Assembly: GCF_019703515.2 (NCBI RefSeq)
Contig: NC_059346.1
Span: forward strand, 13,124,501-13,188,500
Direction of reading: 5' to 3'
Source: Myxocyprinus asiaticus
Taxonomy: Eukaryota > Chordata > Actinopteri > Cypriniformes > Catostomidae
DNA length: 64,000 bases
Shown: positions 11,681 to 20,640 of the stretch, in pieces
Layout: each line of letters begins with the position of its first letter
How positions within the stretch are numbered: position 1 is the stretch's first letter
The notes under the pieces: model-generated
Seen by the model: the letters and a program-made list of their open reading frames with translations, nothing else
What the model was told of the DNA's origin: nothing
The model's database searches: none
Position numbers and translations under genes: made by a program

Positions 11681-13465
11681 CTCAAGTAAAATATTTGTGT
11701 ACTTCATAAACCACCTTTGTTAAGGCCTGAATAAAATATACAAATGCTTTTAACAAAAGGGACGACTGTGCCACGCTCGTTCAAACACTCTGTGGAATCT
11801 GCAGTATGCTGTCTTGTTATCAATTACTATTTTACTACAGTTTCATGCATTCTACTTTAAATGCCAATCAATATAGTAAGTAACTGATCCACCTTCACTT
11901 TGAGAGGCAGTCTGAGTTCTTTCACCAGCCAAAGTAATCACATTTCCCCTTTTTTCCCTGTATTTTTTTCATTTGCTTTTTCCTCAGCAGAGCAGGGATG
12001 ATTTAATAGATTGTGCACTAGTTCCTGTTGTACTCAGAATGAATGTCAGCAATGCCTCCTGTCCTACACACATAGACTAGCTCTGATTCATCATAGACCT
12101 CCTGCGGATATCTTCTGTATGGCTCACACAGCCTCTTTAGATTTGAATGCAGTCAGTTAACTTGCTCTAAGGCCCAATCTAGGCTCATTATCCAAGACAC
12201 TTGAGCTAAATAGATGCTTGTAGCTTAAATGGACAGGATACTGAATGTGTACTGCAGTAAGGGCCTGTTTGTAAGAATATCGTTTACAATTGCTGTCTCT
12301 TTTTATCTGCAGATCTTCTCAAACAGACTACCAGTGTGAGCCAATATGGCATTATGTTACAATATGATGCATAGCACCTTTCCTTCTTAATCAAACTCCA
12401 GCTGTGCTGTGCTCATCATAAGCATTGTGTGGGGCAGTAAAAACATGCAAAGTAAGGCCTCCAGGGCGCCCTATATTCTGTATAATCGAGGGCAAAGCCT
12501 TGATCACGCCTACTGGGTCACTATTTCGCAGGGGTGTAGGAACTATTTAAAAAATGGGGAAGACACATTTTGGCATGGGTCATTGGAAAGTAATGGAGAT
12601 ATTTACATTTGGTCACTTCGTACGTTTTTATTGATTGAGTAGCCATCTGATCATGAAAAGACTAAGTGTAAACGCCCTTCAAGACGCATTTGAGACAGAT
12701 AACAATCCAAAACAGATACAAGACGTGACCTGGTCAAATGTAAATGCCATATAAATAAGCTTTACTCCCAAACAGAATTTATACCAGATTTATATCTATT
12801 AAGGATACATATTTATGTGGCCAAGTGGAAATGTAATGTGCATATCCAATCAGATAACAATCCGATTGATCAAGACCTAATAGGGGAACATATCCCCTAT
12901 TTTAAAGACTGCTACTGCCCTGTTATTTATTTAATTTTATGTTGAAGTGGTCTGTTTCTGTATCTGATAAATTCGATAATTCACTCAACTCCACATATAG
13001 TGACATATCGTCAACTTCTTTCAGGGCCTCATTGATTCTTGTGTTTTTCTGTAATCCTTCTCAAAGTCATAGCACATTGGTAGTCACAGAGTACCTCTAA
13101 GGCAGACAAGAGTTCTTTCTCAAAGGCAAAATGTCAAGAGCAAAAACATAATTAATCCTGAATCTTCATGTACAGTACATGGTGTTCTAACTACGGAGCT
13201 GGGTATCCTTACAGCCAATAACTTTAAGTGTAAATGTAGAAGTCACCTAGTTGCATAAATGTACAATATCGAAATGTATTCAAATTTCAACTTTATTTTT
13301 TTCACATTTTTTATCTGGATATGTGCATCAAAGTGTTTTACATTTCTGTAAACTTTTAGAATGCATGCCTCAGAATAAACTGTAGAAAATACAAAACATG
13401 TACCATAACAATGCAATGCAACTGTCTCTTCAGTGCAGTACATAGAGAAAACATCAGCATCAGTT
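11681..13465. other. Unassigned stretch with a weak hairpin
   Basis: TATTTACATTTGGTCACTT (from about 12599) is roughly inverted at 12726-12750, suggesting a small fold-back element around 12530-12770. A CAGGGGTGTAGG word at about 12530 resembles a hAT terminus, but no partner was found. No gene supported. Confidence 0.35.
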
Positions 13466-13474
13466 TGAATATTT

Positions 13475-13803
13475 GGTAACATTTTACAATAAGGTTCCAT
13501 TAATTAACATTAACTAATGCATTAGGTATCATTAACAAACAATGAACAGTATATTATTGACAGCATTTATTAATAATTTTAGTTAATAAAAATACAATTG
13601 TTCATTGTCAGTTCATGTTAGTTAATAGTGCATTAACTAATGTCAACATATATAACTTTTGATTTTAATAATTTGCTAGTATATGTTGAAACTAACATTA
13701 ACCAAGATTAACAAATGCTGTTAAATTATTGTTCATTGTTAGTTCATGTTAAATAATGTTGTTAACTAATGTTAACAAATAGAACCTTATTGTAAAGTGT
13801 GAC
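13475..13803. mobile_element. Palindromic MITE with 9-bp target duplication
   Basis: TIRs start GGTAACATTTTACAATAAGG at the left and GTCACACTTTACAATAAGG at the right (read inward). The interior is itself quasi-palindromic with many TTAACTAATG/CATTAGTTAA words. The element is flanked on both sides by the identical nonamer TGAATATTT (13466-13474 and 13804-13812). A 9-bp duplication fits Mutator-like or Merlin-like transposition. It carries no gene. Confidence 0.85.
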
Positions 13804-14102
13804 TGAATATTTTTGTGTCCTTTGTATTCTGGGATTCTGTCCCTAGTACTTAAGTCTCTGTCCATGGTACTGAAACCACTGCACTTTGTAGAATTGGTGT
13901 ACAACTTTTATAAAACAAATCTCTTGATCATCTCAGTCATTTAAACTTATTTTAAAGATTTTGTCTACTGTAAAGAAACTGATTTGTGTACTGAATCTAG
14001 TTATTAGGAACTAGCTTGAGAAAGTTCAGCTCCAACATGCATCCAGTCATAATATGTCCAAATACAAAATATGTCCACCCCACCATCACTACCTTCACTG
14101 AC

Positions 14103-14438
14103 TGTGGAGGCGGAGGCATGGCCGAGCACTGTGCTGTGGAGAGTGAAGCAGGGTAGGTGAGTGGTGAATGATTTACACCTGTGCTTAATACCTGACTTGT
14201 GTTTCAGTGAGGAATGATTGGGGCTTTTAAGGAGAGGAGACAGTGGCAGTCAAGACAGAGAACCCAGCTGAGAAGCTGCTCTTGTGTTGTCCGCTGCCAT
14301 GTTGCAACTTTTTGAGTGTGTGAATTGAAGCTTCACTGTTGCGCTTTAAGCAAACGTGTTCATTTTTGTGAATACAAGAGTGATATTTCTGAGTTAAAAT
14401 CACCATCTCCCGCTTCCTCATTCCTAAGCCTCATTACA
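14103..14438 (+). repeat. Gypsy 5' LTR
   Basis: 336 bases, TGTGGAGG to TTACA, aligned end to end with 16310-16637 with scattered substitutions and a few small indels. The level of divergence indicates an old insertion. A 155-codon frame starting at 14316 runs from the LTR into the body and is not a real gene start. Confidence 0.9.
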
Positions 14439-14439
14439 C

Positions 14440-14453
14440 TGGTGCTGAAACCC
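14440..14453 (+). promoter_or_regulatory. Primer binding site candidate
   Basis: TGGTGCTGAAACCC begins two bases after the 5' LTR. The leading TGG matches the CCA end of a tRNA primer for minus-strand DNA synthesis. The tRNA species was not assigned. Confidence 0.65.
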
Positions 14454-14476
14454 ATGATTGAGGGAGATACATCGTC

Positions 14477-14925
14477 ATGGAGTCCTCGCCGTTGGCGGAC
14501 ATCATCAAGACCCTCGCTAGCATCCACTCAACACAAGGCCCTCCTGAAGCAGAACAAGAGCAACGTTGAGACAATCCTACAAGCCCAGGCGGAGGACCGG
14601 CAGGTGTTCCAGAGCTTGCTGCCATGTGGTACTCCAGCAGCGACACTGGCCACGGGACCCCCACCTCAGATCACCCTGTCTAAGATGCAGTGGGCAGTCT
14701 GCCTGCTGCTGCTTTTGTCAGGGAGGCTCAGCTTGCGGCCCAACAACTGCCGGTGGCTAACCTGCTGGAGAAGCCGGATCTGAAGCAGGCCATCCTACAG
14801 CGGGTCAGCCAGAACCCCGAGCAACATCTTCAGCGCTTTCGGACGATGACTTATGGGGAATTCGGCCACCCATTCGCTTTCACCCAGCAGCTCCGGGATG
14901 CCTGCCGGAGGTGGTTGCTATTATA
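14477..14925 (+). pseudogene. Gypsy gag remnant
   Basis: Starts at ATG 14477, 38 bases after the LTR, with MESSPLADIIKTLA. This frame stops after about 28 codons. Gag-like peptides continue in other frames, for example ILQRVSQNPEQHLQRFRTMT in the frame of 14690-14926. The region therefore has several frameshifts and some missing sequence. Gag would form the particle that packages element RNA. At about 14920 the homology passes straight to the integrase region, so protease sequence is missing. Confidence 0.6.
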
Positions 14926-15440
14926 AATGATCAGTTGTATCAAGCGATGCAGGACGCTCAGACAAAAGTCGATACAACCCGGTTGTTGATACCGAAGAGC
15001 CGTCAGGAAATGTTATTCCAGACAGCTCATCATAATCCGATGGTGGGGCACATAAACCAGCTTAAAACACTAAACCATCTAATGGGCCATTTCTACTGGC
15101 CGGGCATTCACGGAGATGTTCGCAGGTGGTATCCGGCATGCCATTAATGTCAGCTGGCGAAGCCACCTCAAGAGCGCCTTTGCGCCCCTTTCCTTTGATC
15201 GAGGTCCCCTTCGAAAGAATTAGTATGGACTTCATTGGGCCATTACAGCAGACAGCACGCAGACATCGCTTTGTGTTGGTTCTGGTGGACTACACAACGC
15301 GATATCCGGAAGCAGTGTCTCTACGCAACATTTCAGCATGGAGTATTGCGGAGGCACTCTTCAAAATAATCTCCCGAGTGGGGATTCCGAAAGATATCCT
15401 CACGGATCAAGGCACTACTTTCATGTCATGTAGCGACATT
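14911..15440 (+). pseudogene. Gypsy integrase fragment (zinc finger plus N-terminal core)
   Basis: An HHCC zinc-binding domain is visible in TAHHNPMVGHINQLKTLNH and the WYPACH segment. A TAA stop at 15145-15147 interrupts it between the two cysteines. After a frame change, the core reads FERISMDFIGPLQ (first catalytic Asp), VLVDYTTRYPEAV, and ILTDQGTTF (second catalytic Asp). The part carrying the third acidic residue is absent, because at about 15425 the sequence jumps to reverse transcriptase. Integrase would insert the cDNA; this copy cannot. Confidence 0.8.
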
Positions 15441-16234
15441 TCAGCGACTCATGGACAAAGTCCTTTGCCCACACACTGCATATGCTGCACATCCAGCATC
15501 TGAGGGCTGTCCTGAGGTCACTGAGACAGGCGGGACTCACGGCAAATCCGAAGAAATGTGCAATTGGGCAGGTGGAAGTACAATATCTGGGCTTCCACTT
15601 GGGTCACGGACAAGTGTGTCCCCAAATTGATAAGACAGCAGCGATTGCGGCTTGTCCGAGGCCCAAGTTCAAAAAGGAGGTGAGACACTTCCTGTGGTTG
15701 GCTGGCTATTATCAGAGGTTTGTGCCTAATTATTCGGACGTCACCAGCCCACTAACTGATCTTACTAAAAAGGGAGCGCCAGACCCGGTCCAGTGGACGG
15801 AGCCATACCAACAGGCTTTCTTAAAAGTAAAAGCCGCACTCTGTGGTGATCCACTGTTACATTCCCCTGACTTCTCTCCCCCTTTTGTTTTACAGATGGA
15901 TGCATCGGACAGGGGGTAGTGGGCTGTGTTGTTCCAGGTAGTGGAGGGTGAGGAGCACCCCATGCTGTACATTAGACGAAAGCTCTCGGTAAGAGAGACT
16001 AGGTACAGCACGATAGAAAAGGAGTGTCTGGCCATCAAGTTGGCGGTCCTCACTCTTCGGTACTACCTGCTTGGGAAGGCCTTCACCTTATGTTCAGACC
16101 ATACCCCACTCCAATGTCTCCACCACATGAAGTATACTAATGCATGGATCACTCATTGGTATCAGGCATTTCAGCCCTTTAAATTCAAGGTGGTCCACAT
16201 GCCGGGGGGGTGGGGGGCAGTTGGCTGTGGCTGA
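15428..16234 (+). pseudogene. Gypsy reverse transcriptase (C-terminal part) and RNase H
   Basis: It begins with an RT palm segment near 15428 and continues from 15482 with RT connection sequence (CAIGQVEVQYLGFHLGHG, WLAGYYQRFVPNYSDVTSPL). The two parts are in different frames, and the Y-x-D-D catalytic box that should lie between them is missing. RNase H follows, with acidic residues in QMDASDRG, TIEKECLAIK and CSDHTPLQ. A TAG at 15917-15919 splits RNase H. The frame ends in a G-run near 16205. No integrase follows; the 3' LTR comes next. Confidence 0.85.
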
Positions 16235-16309
16235 ATTCCTCTCCCAAAGCAAAGGGGGAGTCAGTGGCAGACCGGACGGTTCCCCGGCCTGAGTCAGGCG
16301 GTGGGGGTA

Positions 16310-16637
16310 TGTGGAGGCGGAGGCAGGGCCGAGTGCCGTGCTGTGGAAAGTGAAGCAGGGGAGATGAGTGGTGTATATTTCCACCTGTGTTTAATACCTT
16401 TCTTGTTTCAGAGAGGAGTGATTGGGGCTTTTAAGGAGAGCGGCAGTCGAGAGAGAGAGAGCCCAGCTGAGAAGCTGCCCGTTTGTTGGCCGCTGCCGTG
16501 TTGCAACTTTTTGAGTGTGTGACTTGAAGCTTCACTGTTGCACTTTAAGCGAACGTGTTTATTTTTGTGAATAAAAGAGTGAAATTCCTGAGTTGGAATC
16601 ACCGTTTCCTGCTTTCTCATTCCTGAACTTCATTACA
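16310..16637 (+). repeat. Gypsy 3' LTR
   Basis: Partner of the 5' LTR. It is preceded by a purine-rich stretch (GGCGGTGGGGGTA at 16297-16309) that would serve as the plus-strand primer. Contains AATAAAAGAG near 16571, a plausible poly-A signal of the element. Confidence 0.9.
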
Positions 16638-16703
16638 CTGATATTCTAACCAAAAAAAAAAATAATTGCTTCATGTAGTAACATCAAAATTAACTTAAGT
16701 AAA

Positions 16704-16708
<5 letters not shown>

Positions 16709-16767
<59 letters not shown>
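16709..16767. repeat. (TA)n microsatellite
   Basis: Nearly 60 bases of alternating TA. Confidence 0.95.
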
Positions 16768-16769
<2 letters not shown>

Positions 16770-16885
16770 AATGGATTTAAAATGTATATTTAATTAATTT
16801 AACTACGTAAAAAAGCTAAATGTACAAATGTAATACAAATATATTTTGCTGATGAAAATGCAAACCATGAGTATTTTAATGTTTC

Positions 16886-17055
16886 CTGATTGGCCCCATT
16901 CACTTTCATTCTAAGTGTCTCACTGTAACCCAGATTTTTGTATCTTTTAAAGAAAAGGAGAGATCGGTCAAAATGAATTTTTGTGGTAATCAATATTATT
17001 CAACAAATTCTGTTGATTGAGCTTAACTTGTATTGATCCTGGAATATTCCTTTAA
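16886..17055. mobile_element. TTAA MITE fragment, GGAATATTCC family
   Basis: Contains GGCCCCATTCACTTTCATT and AAGAAAAGGAGAGATCGGTC and ends GGAATATTCCTTTAA. This is the right end of a second TTAA-flanked MITE family, related to the fold-back remnant at 1-428. The left half is missing. Confidence 0.65.
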
Positions 17056-18340
17056 GGTAACAACTTTGGTATTCTGTAAGGTATTCAATTTTACAGTGTG
17101 AAGAGGCAAAATCATGGCTGATATCATTTTTATGGTTAACCTTATGGTTAAGACATTAGGCTCCTATATTATGCACCTGGACTGAATACTAAGAGCAAAT
17201 ACCTCTAATAGCCATACAGTTGTTGTATTATTTTGCATATTTGTTGAACATGTTGGCTTATGTTCCAACATGCTTGAAGGCTTCATTTCTGTTTGCTAAA
17301 ACATGGGCTGTGGATTATTGTGGTTGTGCGATTTTCACCTCTGCCAAGGAAGATTCTTTAGAGAAATCCTCAAATCACACTTCAGAGTAAGCCAAATGAA
17401 TGCTGTAGTACTTCTACATATATTCCCAAAGTATAGCTAATGATTTTGAAGCTTTTAGTTTTATGGATATTTGTGAAATCATTCTTTAATTGCTTCATAG
17501 TTCTTACCCTAATAAAATGGTTTCCTGGCTATATGAATTCCCCACAACAACCCACCCTTTTTCGTTACTGGTTAATTGTGTGCCTAATTCTTGGCAATTG
17601 TTTGGTGCCATTTGTTTCAAACGTTCAATCGTCCAAGACAAACGAAAAGTCTTGTTGTGCATTGCAAAAAAACTGCAGTAAATTTACGGCCACATTCCTA
17701 CTGCAATCTACTATGATCCTTAAATAAAATAGTTTGCTGTTAAAAATGTTGCATTCTGAGAGATCAAAAGCAGGCTCACTGTGAAGTGACTAGTTTTATA
17801 GTAAATAGCTGTTGTTTGCAAGGCACTGGGGGAAAATGAACATTCAAAATCATGATATCATCTTGGTGAAAGCTAATGACATTTTGAAACGTATATTTTA
17901 AAAAAAACCATGAAACTTCAAGTTTGTGGCACATGCTTAGTGTTCATTATGTTTCAGAACAACTCCTCTGTTCTTTATCATCTCACATCAGCCTTCACTT
18001 TTCTGTCTAATGATACTTCAAATTAAAAAAAAGTATAAACCAACCTTTGAAGTAATGTACATATTCATGTAAAATGTTGCCAGGATTGAACAGTATATTT
18101 TTTATGAAAAAAAAAAAGACCTGCACACAGTAAAATAAATGTATAGCACTGCATTGTGGGTTAAATGGTGAAATACCCATAAGCCTTTGCACTTGAATAA
18201 GTATGTATGATTTGGCAATGCATTGGGGTTACAAAATAAAAAATAAAAAACCTTGTACAAAATGTTTTAGAAGTCTTAGTTTTATTTAGTGTTGTTGTTT
18301 ATGTTGTATTGTTGTTGTTTTGTTTTGTTTGAAGTCACCA
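17056..18340. other. Unassigned stretch
   Basis: No element end recognised. A 95-codon frame at 17440-17727 and a 63-codon frame in another phase of the same bases show no motif. I see no supported gene. Confidence 0.4.
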
Positions 18341-18822
18341 ATATCAGAATCAGTATCAGAATGAGCTTTATTGCCAAGTATGCTTACACATACAAGTCTT
18401 GGTGACAGGAGCTTCCAGTGTACAACCATACAAAAACAATACAAAAACAGCAGCAAGACAGATAATAATAATAAAAAATAAAAAAAAAATTATACACATA
18501 CGTACAGACACACACATACATAAACACATGCACATGGGTAGTGCAAATCTAATACAATCTGTTATGTACATTGTAAATACAAATCTGTTATGTACAGTGC
18601 AAATTTTTTTTTTTTTTTTTTTTTATTTTAGCGGAAAAATGGCAGAAGAGGTTGGATGTGTTGGATAAATATAAGAAAGACTAAACTGTGTATTGCACAT
18701 AGTTATTGCTCAATGGGGCAATGTAGCTGTTCATGAGATGGACAGCCTGAGGGAAAAAACTGTTCCTGTGTCTAACGGTTCTGGTGCTCAGAGCTCTGAA
18801 GCATCGGCCAGAAGGCAACAGT

Positions 18823-19340
18823 TCAAAAAGGTAGTGGGCAGGGTGAGTGGGGCCAGAGTGATTTTTCCAGCATTTTCATCACTCTGGAAGTGTATAGTTC
18901 TTGAAGGGGGGGCAGGGGGCAACCAATAATCCTCTCAGCAGTCCGAACTGTCCTCTGTAGTCTTCTGATGTCTGATTTCGTAGCTGAACCAAACCAGACA
19001 GTTACTGAAGTGCAGAGGACAGACTCAGTGAAGTAAAACTGTATCAGCAGCGCCTGTGGCAGGTTGAATTTCCTCAGCTGGCGAAGGAAGTACAACCTCT
19101 GCTGGGCCTTTTTCACAATGGAGACAGTGTGGGTCTCCCACTTCAGGTCCTGTGAGATGGTAGTGCCCAGGAACCTGAATGACTCCACTGCTGGCACAAT
19201 GCTGTTTAGAATGGTGAGGGGGGTCAGTGTTGGGGTGTTCCTCCTAAAGTCCACAATCATCTCCACCATTTTGAGCGTGTTCAGTTCAAGGTCGTTTTGA
19301 CTGCACCAGACTGCCAGCTGTTTAACCTCCCTTCTGTATG
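18823..19340 (-). pseudogene. LINE RT C-terminal segment
   Basis: Minus-strand text from about 19340 continues as KMVEMIVDFRRNTPTL, then ESFRFLGTTISQDLKWETH and KKAQQRLYFLRQLRKFNL, the thumb and post-RT region of this LINE clade. The frame breaks near 18840 at a G-run, and the remaining C-terminus continues in another phase towards 18690. Confidence 0.8.
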
Positions 19341-19351
19341 CAGACTCATCG

Positions 19352-19717
19352 TCATCTCATTAAGTCATTAAGTGCTGTGATTATTGGTTTCTTTGGGATG
19401 GGGATGATAGTGGAACGTTTAAAGCAGCATGGGACTTCACACTGCTCCAGTGATCTATTGAAGATCTGTGTGAAGATGGGGGCCAGCTGGTTAGCACAGG
19501 ATCTAAGACATGCAGGTGAAACGCCATCTGGGCCCTGTGCTTTCCTTATCCTTTGTTGTCGAAAGATGCGGCTCACATCATCTTCACAGATCTTAAGTGC
19601 AGGTGGAGTAGCAGGAGGGGGAAGGAGGGGGGTTGCAGGAGGTGTCGGTGTTTGAGTGAAGGTCAGAGTGGGTGTGGGGTGTGAGATTGGGCCTTTCAAA
19701 TCTACAGTAGAACACAT
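19352..19717 (-). pseudogene. LINE RT entry segment
   Basis: Reads DDVSRIFRQQRIRKAQGPDG, the conserved G-P-D-G entry of non-LTR reverse transcriptases, then FKRSTIIPIPKKP. It stops at about 19352, where the downstream palm domain (F/Y-A-D-D box) is deleted. The next LINE sequence belongs to the region after the palm. Confidence 0.75.
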
Positions 19718-20040
19718 TCAGGTCATTAGCCAGTTGTTGGTCCACCACAGGGTTAGGGGCAGGAGTCCTGTAATTCATAAGTTGTTTCATGCCACTCCAC
19801 AATGATGCAGGTTCATTAGCTGAAAACTTGTTTTTCAGCTTCTCAGAGTATCTTCTTTTAGCCACTCTGATTACAGTCATTAATACAGGCTTAGCAGATT
19901 TTAATTTCTGTTTGTAGGTTGGAAGAAGATGAACCAGACAGTGATCAGATAGTCCCAAAGCTGCTCTAGGGACAGAGCGATATGCATCCTTTATTGTTGT
20001 GTAGCAGTGATCCAGTATATTTCTGTCTCTGGTGGGGCAT
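19593..20040 (-). pseudogene. LINE segment between endonuclease and RT
   Basis: The minus-strand frame includes LGLSDHCLVHLLPTYKQKLK (the S-D-H motif that closes APE endonucleases) and then the linker with RYSEKLKNKFSANEPASLWS. It ends in a proline-rich, low-complexity stretch with a frameshift, where the next frame (19717-19352) takes over. Confidence 0.7.
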
Positions 20041-20394
20041 GTAATGTGCTGTTTGTATTTGGGCAGCTCACGTTGTTACATCTGTACACCAACTTTCATT
20101 GATGTAAATGCATGTTCCACCGCCTCTCGTTTTCCCCGTTAACTACGTGATGCGATCTGCTCTGAACAGCTGAAAGCCCGGCAGATGTAACGCGCTGTCC
20201 GGAATGGCTTCACTCAGCCAGGTTTCTGTGAAGCACAAGGCAGCAGAGTTTGAAAAGTCCTTGTTTTTGCGGGTGAGGAGATGTAGTCCGTCCGTTTTGT
20301 TAGGGAGAGAGCGGAGATTCGCTAGATGAATGCTTGGCAGCGCTGTTCGAAAGCCGCGCCGACGGAGCCTGACCAGCGCGCCTGCTCGTCTTCC

Positions 20395-20634
20395 TCACCT
20401 GCGTCTTCTAGCGCGTTTAAACAACACAGCCGCGCCTCCGACTAGAATGTCAAACAAAACGTCAGAATATTCAAAATCCGGGAAAAGACTGACTGGTGTA
20501 TGCTGTCGAATGTTCAGCAGTTCGTCTCTGGTAAAACTGACTGAAAAAAGATTACTAAACACAGGACGAACAAACAAAAACAACAAAACAACAGAAGCGC
20601 TCCACACTGAGGCGGCCATCTGTGGCGCCATCAT
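20395..20634 (-). pseudogene. LINE ORF start, endonuclease side
   Basis: Starts at the minus-strand ATG at 20634 and reads MMAPQMAASVWSASVVLLFL. It then changes frame into a segment with the endonuclease entry motif (text like LANLRSLPNK near 20300). The APE endonuclease nicks target DNA to prime reverse transcription. Most of the domain is lost before the next recognisable block at about 20040. Confidence 0.55.
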
Positions 20635-20640
20635 TGAAGT

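Larger units (their letters stand above)
14103..16637 (+). mobile_element. Gypsy-type LTR retrotransposon, defective, with integrase upstream of RT
   Basis: Two LTRs (14103-14438 and 16310-16637) start TGTGGAGGCGGAGGCA and end TTACA. The flanks are CTGAC (14098-14102) and CTGAT (16638-16642), a 5-bp target duplication with one later change. The internal region has a primer-binding-like site, a gag remnant, an integrase fragment, then the RT C-terminal part and RNase H, then a purine-rich stretch before the 3' LTR. At 2.5 kb it is about half the usual length of a full Gypsy element. The integrase-before-RT order is that of the Gmr1 branch of Gypsy, not the classical order. Confidence 0.9.
18341..20634 (-). 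mobile_element. Non-LTR retrotransposon (L2/CR1/Rex1-like), RT core deleted
   Basis: Read on the minus strand. The 5' side (20634 downward) opens with a frame rich in LANLRSLPNKTDELHLL-like text of an APE-type endonuclease start. It continues with a pre-RT segment (19958-19593) and an RT entry segment (19717-19352), and ends with the C-terminal part (19269-18823). The 3' end at 18341-18390 has GGCAATAAAGCTCATTCTG followed by GATTCTGATA-like repeats, the usual tail. About 300 bases of endonuclease and the whole RT catalytic block are missing. Length is about 2.3 kb against more than 3 kb for intact members. Confidence 0.85.

Noticed and set aside
12295..12340. A micro-exon after the TTTTTATCTGCAG acceptor-like word
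   Set aside because: Only about 21 bases to the next donor-like GT, with no further exon evidence nearby.
14316..14783. 155-codon frame crossing the Gypsy LTR boundary
   Set aside because: It starts inside the 5' LTR and reads the gag remnant in a wrong frame; it is a shadow of the element.
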